A stretch of 64,000 nucleotides of DNA from Bugula neritina (lineage: Eukaryota; Bryozoa; Gymnolaemata; Cheilostomatida; Bugulidae): assembly GCA_964035545.1 (NCBI GenBank), contig OZ037766.1:7045722-7109721 (forward strand), read 5' to 3'. The translations under genes were made by a program, and so were the position numbers. Each line of letters opens with the position of its first letter. The first letter of the stretch is position 1. This document shows positions 38,501 through 50,693 of the stretch, in pieces. Under the pieces are notes generated by a model. That model searched no databases and was not told where the DNA came from. It saw only the letters and a program-made list of their open reading frames with translations.

Positions 38501-41500
38501 CAAAGAGAATTGGCTCTGGCCCACTATAACCTCAAACCGAGCCAGCTCGTAACTACCTGAAACTGTAGCTATAATCGAGTAGAAATACCTGGTAATATTT
38601 CGTCAGAGCTGCAAGAAAGCAATTCTTAAGTCCACTTATGAGCTCCTCCCCAGGTGCCTGTGTTGTGACTCGACTGTAGTATCTGGTGGCAGACTTGTTC
38701 AGAGAGGCAACAAGTCCGGCCACTGATCGACCTCTGCCCTTAGCGCTGTCGTGATACACATCTATGCCCACATACATAGTGTTGCTCTACAAATCAGAAT
38801 TATATTGATCTAATCATCCTTTAAAAAAATTCCTAAACACTATCATCCTACACATTTCTATAAATTGAATTTACTTTTTCAAATTTAATTTATAACAAAC
38901 GATGCCACTAATGAAAACTGTATTAGAGACGTATTAGATATAATTCTTAAGTCACATATTTTCACACAATATTTTTAGAAGAGGGGATTTTGGATCGACT
39001 CAAAGTATGCACAGTGTATGGCATGCACAGTATACGATATTTACAGTATACGATATGTACAGTGTATGACATGCACAGTATACGATATGTACAGTGTATG
39101 ACATGCACAGTGTACGATATTTACAGTGTATAATATTTACAGTGTGTGATATCTACCATATGTCACACACACACAGCATACCACACGGACAGCTAATATT
39201 CTATTAAGGTAACTCACCAATGGTATATGCAGCTGCCAAAGTTCTCCACCTAACTTAGCGTTGATCTGCAGACTTATCTTCTGCACAACAGATCTCAACT
39301 TCCTCTCATCACTAATAGTCTTGGATATGATCATCTGCGATGGACACGGACGCTCTGCGCACAAGAGCTTCTTGACCGCGTTGTACTTGTCTTCCCGTTT
39401 GGTGGGGAATATTACAACCACCAATTGGACCTAGAATTATATTTTAAGTGTGAACCACCAACACATACCAGGACAAAGTTAATGTCAACAGCTGGCAGCA
39501 GTTACATAGTCAATCAATACGTTTGGAGGCAAGCTTCAATGTGTTTTTCATAGTTTGAAAACATTTGTGTTGAATGAAACCTCAAGCATAAGTTCATGAA
39601 AACTGCAACCATCACAAGAGCACCCATTGCATAATGTGAAGGAATGCAAATGCAGTAATTAAGTGAGGTGCTGCACAGCATTCTGAATTCTGACGTCGGC
39701 TGCTGACACATGCAGTCATAGAGTAGAGCACTATGGTAAGTGATATAGTGTGTTGAGATTGGTTTATTACTAAGGCAACGTGAGTAATGCTAGGTGATGT
39801 TTATGTAATACAATGTTTTATGTAACACAATGAGTCACATCAGTATATAATATTTATATGCACTATTTCCTTTTCAGAAGTAGGTAAAGCACTGCAGATA
39901 TTTTTAAAGCTTGTGACGAAAATAACGATTTCCACAAAGCATGTTGGCACAACCTCAAATCAAAAGTTGGATATAAAATTCAGGGCTTGTGCTATAACAA
40001 CTTTCGGTAAATACAGCCTAGTAGAATCAAACTGGTAAATTTAGCCACTCTTTAGCCTGGGATATTGACTGAAGAGATAAAGGAGCAATAGGTGGCAAAA
40101 GCGCAGTCATTTCTTGAATATCTCAACTGTTTTATACTACAGGGCACTGGCAGCTGGGAGTATCTTAACCTCAGTGGGTCACACACATGTCAGCTGCTGC
40201 ACTAGACAGGGCCCCACTATTTGCCCTCAACAACCAAAGAAAACAATAGCAGAACTGTGATCATCACACTGTGACCTATGTTGGAATTTCTATTAAGGAT
40301 GAAACAAATGCTTTGGCAGATAATTTCAAGCCTGTAACCAAGTTGCTCAATGCAAATGAACTCCAGTCATATGATTGTATTAAACAAACTTACTGAGGTA
40401 ATGGCCATGTATGAGATACTGGGCACAAAGAGCTACTAGGTTAGTTTAGCTGCAAAGTCATTACAACTTGTAGTTTATATATCCCAGACATAATACATTA
40501 TATACATGACCATTCTAGCACTGAACACACCAACACAAGCACACAAATTTCTGCAGCACTGTTGTGTGAACTAAAATATGCCTGCAGGCATGGGTACCTG
40601 CTTGCTGATGGAGTTTTGCATGCAGGTAATGTAACTAAAGGTTTACCTGATTATTGACAGAATTTTGAATGCAGCTGATATAACTCTCAGTCCTATCATC
40701 AGGGAGTCGCACTTCCGTAGGCCTTTCAATTTCAATACCAAGCTGCTGTCCAACCTTTGCGTACTGTTTCAAGTAGTTCATGGCTTTATCCCCCTCTCTG
40801 TTAGGGTAAACTAACACCCAGTTTCTCAGATTAACCTAAAGGTACATAAAAAGGCTACTAATGAAACATGAAGCCATGCAGGTATGCAACTAACCAGCTT
40901 GCAATTCCTACTGAATGAAGTGTGTTGAGTAGCAAAGAAAGACCCAAGTAGAAAACCCCAGTGCAGGATACAACAAAATCGAGAAGCTTTTGTTTAAATG
41001 AATAGCTCCGAAAAATTGTAAAAAGCACGAACTGAACTTCAAATCAAAATTATATAAGAAAATATAGGCCAGTGAAACTTCTCAACATAGAAATAGCCTC
41101 ACAAGAAATAAATTGAGTCCCCAAATGTGTGTAAACAACCAACAACCCCGACTATATACATGATTATGTTGCAAGAACCACATACTACAAAGTGGATAAA
41201 CAAATAATTCTTACTGGGTTAACGACAGCATTATTTGTTGCGTCCCTCGTCCAGTCTGCCTTTGGACCTGCAGTGCAAGTATGGTTCTTTCCAAGAACTA
41301 TTTGTTGGGTGGGAAATACCCGTGCCTCAATCTACAACAAACGCACAGTTTATGTCATATAATATTCGGTAAAGTACAAAATACTCAACACCATGTAAAC
41401 AGGTGAGAAAACAGCTATGCAGTTTTTTTAAAGTTGTATGCAATCTAGCAAAGGGAAAATTGTTAAACTTCTAGCAATTTTATGCTTGGCTAATGACTAT

Positions 41501-44500
41501 TACTAACATTTCCTATGCACAAGTGCAAGGAAATTAGAATCCTGAAAACTAAAATTGTTCTAAGACTTAATTTTTTAAATATATAATGATTGTACGCAAT
41601 CAAAAAGATAAGGCATATTTATTTTGGCCATCACTTTTAGATATGGAGTCAGACAACAGTTCATTGTGGGCATAGTTTTGGCACCATTCCAGGCATGATT
41701 GTGCACTTTATTCGGACAGATGAGCAACTATGAGTCACAAGTGATGTTGAATCAACAAAATGTGCACCAGCTACAAGTGAATCATTCATATCCCAGCCTG
41801 CAGCTGAAAAAACCCTTGTAGTGATAAAAATAAGCCAATGAGGATAGAGATATCCAATCAGTGATTATAACCCACAACTGCTACATGTTAGCTGATGAAA
41901 TCATCAAGATGACTGTCAAAGATGTTCAGCACTTTTGTGCTAACAAAGAAAAAGATCCCTGTAGAGGTTGCAGTCAATTTGGGGGAATATGAGATGACAG
42001 CATTAGAGGTCATGGGTCAACTCAACAGGGATATAACATAAGTTAACTTTCCTACACACTGTCCTGGGAACTTTTTTATTGGGAACAGCTTACTTGCATA
42101 ATAAAATTAATCAAGAATAATATTAATGTAAAATGACAACCAAACTTGATAAATTCAATAAATTCATCATAGAGCAGATTGCCAGCATAGAATTAGCATG
42201 AATGTGTTTTACTAAGTAGCTGCAGTAACAATGGCTGTGATGTGAATAGTTCAACAATATTATGACCAAGTGATTTTACTACATCAAAAGACCATAGGAT
42301 ACTCATTATGTTATCTAAAACATTCCAATATTGTACCAGCTTGTGGACAAACAAATTACTAATTCAAATGAAAACAGTAGATGCCTGATTAATAAACAAT
42401 AATTATTCACTACTTGTCATCAATCTATTGTTAGCTGACAAAAAAACTTTTCAACTGTATGACCTAATAGCATGCATTATATCATATGTACTGAAGCATG
42501 CACCAACCCCTATACCCATGATTATTTAATATAAAACAATAGAAGAAAAATGTCCTTTTATATGTGCTGTAGAGAAAGCTGTAGAATCTACATAACTATT
42601 ATTGTTTTATTGATATAACACACACACACTACTCATCCTGGTGCGCTGATGAAGGAAGGGGGTAATTTTCTTCTAAATTTAGCTGCCAGTATTAATAAAA
42701 AGTAGGACTAACAAACATATTTTTTGCAGGTCTTTCTGCTGAAATAATCCTAGATGGCCATCAGACTAACCTAGAGCAAAATACAGGAGTGTGATTTTTC
42801 GGGTATATTAAAGTCAAAGAAATTTTTTTTTTCAAGTTCCAGTTATTACTTGGCTGCTAAAATCATAGCTGCTGGTAAAAGAAATACAGAAAAGTTGTTT
42901 CAACTAAATAAATATGCTATCGTGGAAGCTATGAAGTTTTCAAGTGTTTTCTTACTGAAATAAAAAGAATGTTTATGTACATTTATTAGAAACACCACAA
43001 GAGGTGTTATGCAATATAGCTTACGGAGCTAAACAATCTAGTAGTTTCTATTAATACTGACCTTGACTGTATCATCATCTAGCTCGAGTCCCCACATGCC
43101 CAGCTGGGCCATTGCATCTGGGTTACTCTTTACACGACTGATGAATTTACGCACGGAGAGTTGGCGGTTTTGAGGTGTTACTCTGGTGTGGGCTGCAATA
43201 TCCTGTTAACAGAAAAGTAGTGCACTGCACGCATATACAACACAAATAGTCAGTAACATGGGTTTGCAACATATTTTTTAAAAATATTATTTGCTTAGAA
43301 AAACCATTAGTCCATAAAAAGAAAACAAATTACTGGTATCTATTAATTTAGGTAAGGAATTTATCTTATCTTGATTTAATATTTGGGAAGAGGCTTTTGA
43401 AAATTAAATATTCAATATGCTTCTTATAAACATATACAATTAAAATTTAGGTTGAGTTCATTATGGTACAGCCTTTGCTGTATTTTCCCAGTACTGAGAG
43501 ACGGGCTGGAATCTTACCTTCATGACCCTGAAATTCTGCCTCATTTCATCTGTAAGGCCAGTCATATAGGACAACTCCGGTATCAAACAGAGGAGTTCCT
43601 CCCTCTTCTCCCCTGTCGCTCTATCACGACGCTTTGGTCTACTGATCAGCATGGGCTGCTGGTGCTCCTGGATGTGTAGTCCATACTGTTCGCTGATAAA
43701 TATTGGGTGATAGGTTTATGATATAATTAATATGAGAGTAAATGTGTTAAAGAGCTGCTAGCATCTACTCTAGAACATGTGCTAGAGTAGATGCAGCACA
43801 AGCAAAACTACCGAGTAATTTTCCCTCGCGCAAAAAGTCAATCACACTAGAGCTATTTACAACTGGCACAATGATGGTGAGAATGTGTTTACATTTTTGC
43901 AGTGCATAGATTTTGAGTGCAATGCAAAAAAGAAACTAGGAAAATAACTATCAAAAAAGAAATTGAATGTTTAAGCATAAGAAGTAAGGAAACCTTGTCC
44001 AAATTAATGAGTTTGTATTTAGTATTTTGTATTTAGTTAGCCATAGGACAAAATGAAAATGTTCCTTGAAACTGAGAAATTTAGCAGTAACACACTTTTA
44101 CATGCGCTGTGAAGTTTTCCCTCACCGATAATACTGGACGAAAGAACACGGGCCTTCTCGCCTCTCAAAGGAAGAACTGGGATGTTGGGTAAAGTCAATA
44201 TCATCAATTCTATAAGTTTTGTTGTTATATCTGGTGATGACGCTCTGGCCAATCAGAGCTTTTATGACATACTCTTGTTTCTGGTTGTTAGGGATACGAC
44301 CATTGTTGTATATCCCCACCCTATTAAATTAAAAGAATAAATAGTGAATATCTTGAAAAGTATGCAAAGAAAAAAGAAGATAACTACCAATTACGTATTA
44401 GAAATTGGTGTTCCATACATCAAGAAATCAGGGAAAAACTTAATTAGCTTGTTGTAGCCATTTCACCATCTTGTTACCACTTATTTCTGCAGGATATAAT

Positions 44501-47500
44501 ATATGTCATATTAAAAAATAATTAATAGCACAATCACATAATAACTTACATAACATCATAGGCAGTTTCTCGCCTCAGCACCTTGTGAGAAACATCACAC
44601 ATGAGGAGTAGCCCACCGTCGTACTCTGAGACTGTAGTCACGTAGCCAGGCCACACTTCTAACTTGTGCTGGGGAATATTTATGGCTGCGTCTTTGTCAT
44701 AGCTGGATGTCCTTCCTATCTGCACCATGTTGAGGATATTCATAATCCTAGGAAAGTACGAGAGCAAATGTTACGCACCCGTAGATAAACTGAGCTCTCA
44801 GTCTAGAGATAGTCAAGTATTCACATGTTTAAAGTAGCCTGTTAACACTAAAATGGGTGGTCAATTAGGCCAGCCAAGTTTACAGGAGCAGCCAACTGCT
44901 GGGAAGAATATAACAGACAATTATTAGAGCTATCAAAACTTCAGCAATCTAAAAGAGTACATTAGTCATGTAGCTTTCTGAAGCAACTTGGGCAAACAAT
45001 TTGCTTATTGCTAATTTTATAGAAGAAATGCGATACATATGGTATATAGGTATATCTTGATCCTACTTTATAATGAAAATTATAGCTCTATAGTCAGTTA
45101 ACACACCTCTTGAACAGCACATTGTACATTTGTATGCACTGCCTGTTGGTTATGGAGATAGTGTGAACCAGAGTGACCTTGACGGTGACCTGTTGCTGAG
45201 AGTAGGGGTTGGTGCTGAACAGAGTGGTCACCTAGCAACACATGACAATACAAAACATGCTAAACATCGATTCACGAAATCCTAAGAGTACATCACACAG
45301 GCTGCCACATTCCTTTGAGACCTAGGATTTCAAACTCCCTCTATAAATGTCCTAAGGTCTCAAATGGACATTTAAACAACTCTGCCAGGAGACTAGCATC
45401 AGTACTATATGTGAAACATGCCTGAGGCATGCTTTGCTAACAGGAAAATATATGTGGGATTTTAAACTTTTACTGAACTAAATAGTTGAGTCTTAATTAT
45501 TTAGCTTGATAAATTATTAATTTTCATGCAGCAGAGAGAAAATAAGGGTTATTTGAATGGTTGCAATACATTGAGACCACCTAGCTATGGAAAGGCAACT
45601 CCTGTCATTTTAATTAGTAAATTAAATCAAGACAATGATTGTAGCAGTAACAAGTATAAGTTATGGCAGTTTTTTAACATCAAAATAAAAAGCAAACTTT
45701 ACTAAATCTGATCTATACCTTGTTTTATAAAATAATTATCAAGACTGGAAGAAAAATGAAACAGTTCACTCCCTCAACACTTCAACACTATTTACGTGTA
45801 CATCCATCAAACTAATGAGCCTACTCAGTCATGATGTACAGACATTCTGTGAGCTTAAAAGAGGTCAACCTCTAGTAGTATGAAAGAAATTTGTTAACGA
45901 ACATTGAAAACATAATACTATTCTACTTATAATTTGCCAAAGACATATCACCATTATAAAGTAGCAGAAAATTCCTAAACATAAGCCTTCGCACATACAT
46001 TAGTAATCATATGAAATATATGTAGCAACAGGTTAACTTGTTGATCCAACCAAAACTACCTTACATGCAGCTGGCTACAACGTCTACTTGAGAAATGTGA
46101 ATTAGAATGAAACTCACCTTTGATGAGAGCTCGTGAGGCAGAAACAAAACATTCCCATCGAATACCCTGGCCGCACCAATCATATCCTCGTGTGTATACA
46201 GCAGCTTGTATCTCATACCAATAGAGTCCACATTCGGAGTGAAAGACACACTGTACTGGTACCAACACTTGGTCTTGGATTTCAGTCTGATGTAGTTGGC
46301 AGAAACAGGTATGCTAAAACCAGGGAAAAACAAATTCACAAAATATGAAACCAAAATGAGAATAGTAGATGCCAAAAATTCTTATGCTAAATAATAGAAG
46401 TAGATATGAGAAAACTTTGATACATGCTTAAAAAGTTCCTTTTTTTTACAATAGAAAATTATTAGGCCATTGCTGCTTGTATGAAGTAATGAAAATTAAA
46501 CTAAGCAGGTATGTACACACATTAGTATGATTATTTAGCTTATCCGATCTATTGATCTCAACCTATTCGAAATTTTACCTAACTCTTGTTGAGTTAAAAG
46601 TAAAAGGCAATTATATAATCAATTAGTCTTTATAGAACCAACTGCCTACGTACCATAAAACAAGACTTGCTCTAATCACTGAGAGCCCTGAAGAACTCAA
46701 TTAGAGGCAGAGTAATGTGCACAGCACATGCTGCTGATTGCGTGCAATCTGAGGGCCATGATTTCTACATTACACTGGAAAATGTTCAACACACCTGCTC
46801 ACATTTTCAAAAACCCATCATTACCCAAACAATTAGGCAATTGTATTATTAGAGTGAAAAGAAGGTGTAGCATATCTACAAAATTAGACGAAGGAAGCCA
46901 CTGAAAGGTGTTGGAAGCAAATTACAGAGCATGGAGGTGTACAACAGTTGCTGGAGCCTGTGTGTGGTTCTGCTGTCCTGCTGTATTATGACTGCGACTG
47001 CAGAAAGTTACACTAAAGAGACTGTAAATTGTGATTTTGAAGAGGTCAGTTGGTGCGGATATGTTCAGCCCAATGATGTCTCAGATTTGAAATGGACTTC
47101 AGCAACCGAAAGAAATGGCAACCGGTGAGTTGTTGACATACTTGACTATTAGTACTTAATATGAAAAGAAAAAATGATATAAATCAACTATTGTCGAAGT
47201 ATTTTAACAAAAGATGCTTTCAAAAAAAGAAGAAATAATGTAGACATGCTTGTAGTTTGAACATGAGTTGCATTTTACAAATTGTTGCTTTAGATTTGTG
47301 CAGGTGGAAATGCACAACACATCCATACTGGGTGAAAGAGGAAGATTGATATCTCCGGCAATTGAAATACCGGCCACCATTGATGTCGCCTGCCTCACGT
47401 TCAGATACAAATTTCACGGGATTGGACTGACTTTGCTGCATGTGGTGGCGAATGTGTACAGCACAGGGTATCAGAAGTAAGTAGACAGCCTGCTCTGGCA

Positions 47501-50500
47501 GTTTTAGAATGGAAAGTAACTCACAGGTTTACCATTTGAAATTTTACCTAAGCTAACAGTGCAGGTCGGCTGAAACTGCTGAAGGGGGTGTACTAGAAAA
47601 AAATTTAGCTTTGCAAATAGTTTTTAAAAAGCAAAAAAAATTCAATCAAAATAATTATTTTTATTTATTTCTACAAGGAAAAATCTGCACCCAGATCTAC
47701 GGAGCAGTCTATTTGTATACTTTCAGCTATTCACAGTGGTACAGGCGTGACCCGTCTCCCTCGGAGGACTGGCATCGGCAGCAGCTACAAATTCTGCTGC
47801 CGCAACAGTCAGTCTTGATGAGGCTGACTATTGATGTGACATCTACCCAGGACAGATCAGATGAAGAGTCGTATGGTCAAGTGGCAGTTGATGACCTAAC
47901 ATTTACTACTGGTGCTGCGTGTAGCCAAGAAAGAATACTAGACACAGAAGATGATGTTGTAACTACAGCTAAAAGTTCACCGACATCAACCACAACACCA
48001 ATACCAACTACTACAGCAATACCAACAACAACTACCACAGCAATACCAACTACTACAGCAATACCAACTCCTGAAGCTGGTCAGGCAGAAGCAGTTATCA
48101 AAGTGGAAACTTCCAGACCAAAAAACTCGCTAGCAATTTTGCTGAAAGAAAATAAATAACCAACACAACATGAATAAAACTAGCTAACTCTACATTGCAC
48201 GCTTGCAAGCATTTGTATAAAAGTTCAACGTATTTCTTGCTAAATCTACTAATAGTGATTTTCATTTCTAACTTAAATGGTTAGACATTTTAGATTTAAA
48301 TTAATTTATATCTCCTTCATAAACAGTTAATGATTCTTATCTGAGTAGATTCACAGTCATGTAAAACAAATAAATAGCATATTTGATAAAGAAGCTATTC
48401 AACAACTTTTTGATACGGCAAACTAGCATATAGCCTACATTGCTGCTTAGATCTGGAAGAGTGACTGCTATAGTTTGGTACAATTATTGAGTTCAATAAA
48501 TACTTTTCTCGCTAATGATTTTCTAACAGTACCCTTGTCTAGTATTATTGGGACTTTTCCTTGAAAGATAAATTTGTTGAGATATTCTTTTTAGTGACAG
48601 TTTCTTATTTTCCAAGTTTGTGCATATATTTGAATACAATGCATATGTTCATGATGGTAAGATGAGATAAACTTACGGTGTCCCAGTTACACCTTTAGGC
48701 TTGGATATACATTGAGTTTGCTGCTGAGCTTGCTGCCGGGTTTGCTGCTGTGTAGGTGTAGGTTGACTGAGCTGCTGAGGCTGAGATGTGTCAGCCACAG
48801 GAGGTTCATTGAGATTCAGGTGCTTCATTGCAGCTGTGGGAATACTCTGCTGTTGGACAAGAGGTGGTGATAGAGGCTTCACTTGTCTGATTGGTCTTGG
48901 AGGACTCGGCCTGCCAAGGATCACAATATATACAGTATCACATGGTATCACAATATATACAGTATTACATGGTATCACAACATATATACAATATTACATG
49001 GTATCACAACATATATAGTATCACATGGTATCACAATATATACAGTATCTCATGGTATCACAATATATACAGTATCACAAAGTATCACAACATATATAGT
49101 ATCACACCATGTCACAACATATTATGCAGTATTATACAGTAATACATGGTATCATAAGGCATCACAACATAATATTTAATATTATTTAGTGTCACAACAT
49201 ATAAAGCATTACACAGTAATATAAGGTATCACAACGTATATAAGATTACATAGTATCATGACATAAATCACATGTAAATCATACAGCATCACATTATATC
49301 ACAACATATACAGTATTACATGGTATCACAATACATGTAGCATTACATGGTATCACAACACATAGTGTATTATATGCTATCACAACATATACAATATCAT
49401 TTATCATATAGGCTACAATATCACAACATTTATATTACTACAAACATCTTAGTTACTTCAGGGCTTGTCTACCCATAGACAAAGCCAATAAAAGAAGTAG
49501 CCAATAAGGCTTCACCATATTTGCTAAAAACTATATATTTATCACTTGATACAATATATACAATTATGAATATACTTTTTTCATTCAACAGACCACACAA
49601 GAGCTTCTCACCAACTCTGGCATCACGGATAAATCTCAATAGTTCAAGCATATTATCAACTAAACTGAAATCTTTGTCCACTAAGAGCTACAACCATTAG
49701 AATACTTGTGAGTATTCAAGTCTACAATGAAATACATAACTAAAGGAGAAAACAAGAGCCAGAACTTACCCACACATCTCTAACAGAGCCGCACCTCTCC
49801 CCGATGGCTTAGCCCGAGTATTCTGTGAAGATGATGGGACTGTATATGATGAAGAGGGTTCACCGAAACCTGAATGTGGTGTTGGTGGAAGTGAGGTTAC
49901 GGGTAACTGCACTGAGGCGGGAGATTCAGAGGTATTTGGTATCATACTGAGAAGATACGAGCCTCTGCCACCCGACTTGGGCTTTGAACTGGCTGTAGGT
50001 GGCTAGAAAAGGACAGTAGTCAGCATTCTGAGTAAGTTGAGTTAACAACTGCTAATTGGCACACAGAGTATGGCAGAACTTGGTTATCACAGATTTTTAA
50101 GTTATGATTTTGCAATTACGAAAATTACAATTGAAAAAATTCGAGGCACTACCCATTTCACTAATAATGAATATAGAATTGGGCTTAACATTTAAAATTC
50201 TCGGTAATTAGTCATTACAAAACTCTGAATAGACCTAGTAAGTACTTGCTTTGCCCACTTGATTAGTTTTCTACTGGAACATGCACCATTATATGAATTA
50301 AGATAAACACAAATTTATGCTACGAAAGAAACAAAGAAAGATTAGACAACACATATATTTTGTTGTACAAACGCAACATGAATATGCCATATTCACCAAG
50401 TTTTGTTGGTGAAACATTGCTTTATAAAACAAATTTTGGAGTTGTCTAGAGGTTTGCTACAAGCAAGCTTTAACTTACACAGAGAGATATAATCAAAACG

Positions 50501-50693
50501 TATGGACATAGCTAAACAAAGTATAGAAATTATACGGAATATATATAATCCTGCTATTGTTAGTTTAGCAAACCTGTACAGTGGGTGCATTGTGATCACC
50601 AGAAGCTCCAGGAACTCCAGCGGCACCTGGTTTCCTTAGAGGCTCCTCGAGAGCTTTGAGAAGGGCAGAGCCTCTCCCTCCTCTTCCGGCCAT
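35559..50693 (-). CDS. PIWI protein, PIWIL2-like
   Basis: Germline/stem-cell Argonaute that binds piRNAs and cleaves target RNA. Exons: 50693-50574, 50002-49770, 48910-48677, 46313-46118, 45231-45107, 44747-44550, 44320-44126, 43692-43518, 43202-43062, 41331-41215, 40835-40647, 39430-39218, 38786-38589, 38219-38016, 37823-37765, 37637-37460, 35645-35559; 953 aa, typical length. The N-terminus has three GRG-[SA]-x-LL motifs (residues 6, 52, 108), likely arginine-methylation/Tudor-binding sites, and a Gln-rich stretch (about 165-190). The N domain starts at [12 protein letters not shown] (195). PAZ has [12 protein letters not shown] (about 405). PIWI carries Asp721 (VGID), Glu760 (GEEL), Asp792 (FRDG) and His885 (PTHY): a complete DEDH tetrad. 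It ends KLYYL, the conserved C-terminus that enters the active site. It resembles PIWIL2/Mili more than PIWIL1 ([21 protein letters not shown]). A MAM gene is nested antisense in intron 3. Confidence 0.95.
39004..39160. repeat. 16-bp minisatellite in piwi intron 12
   Basis: Diverged units alternating between ATGTACAGTGTATGAC and ATGCACAGTATACGAT. It lies about 60 bp downstream of the exon 12 donor (39218) on the minus strand. Confidence 0.85.
46931..48159 (+). CDS. Secreted MAM-domain protein, nested in piwi intron
   Basis: Three exons, 46931-47124, 47294-47476 and 47727-48159; 269 aa. Hydrophobic signal peptide in residues 1-25 ([15 protein letters not shown]). A single MAM domain runs from about 33 ([13 protein letters not shown]) to about 205 (QVAVDDLTF), including [12 protein letters not shown] Cys follows, then a Thr/Pro-rich tail with IPTTTA-type repeats, likely O-glycosylated. 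No transmembrane segment. The exon 3 acceptor was chosen at TATACTTTCAG|CTATTC because it keeps frame (phase 2), whereas the earlier TACAAG|GAAAAA would hit a stop. MAM domains mediate extracellular adhesion. The gene lies wholly inside intron 3 of the piwi gene on the opposite strand; AATAAA follows 13 nt after the stop. MAM modules are often linked to astacins (meprins), but this protein has no protease domain. Confidence 0.85.
48173..48178 (+). terminator. Polyadenylation signal of MAM gene
   Basis: AATAAA 13 nt past the stop codon at 48159, within the host piwi intron. Plausible by sequence and position only. Confidence 0.55.
48915..49430. repeat. 27-bp minisatellite beside piwi exon 3
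   Basis: Units containing ATGGTATCACAATATATACA, clean near 48930-49100 and progressively diverged to about 49430. The tract begins within about 15 bp of the exon 3 acceptor, so it replaces the usual branch-point region. Open frames here are repeat artefacts. Confidence 0.85.

Noticed and set aside
44400-44490. Small extra piwi exon suggested by a CTGCAG acceptor-like string
   Set aside because: Joining exon 6 (ends 44550) directly to exon 7 (starts 44320) keeps phase and gives continuous PIWI homology; the extra piece would introduce a stop.
47611-47726. Upstream extension of the last MAM exon ([12 protein letters not shown]...)
   Set aside because: The TACAAG acceptor gives the wrong phase and a stop. 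The acceptor at 47725-47726 keeps frame and restores the expected MAM sequence.
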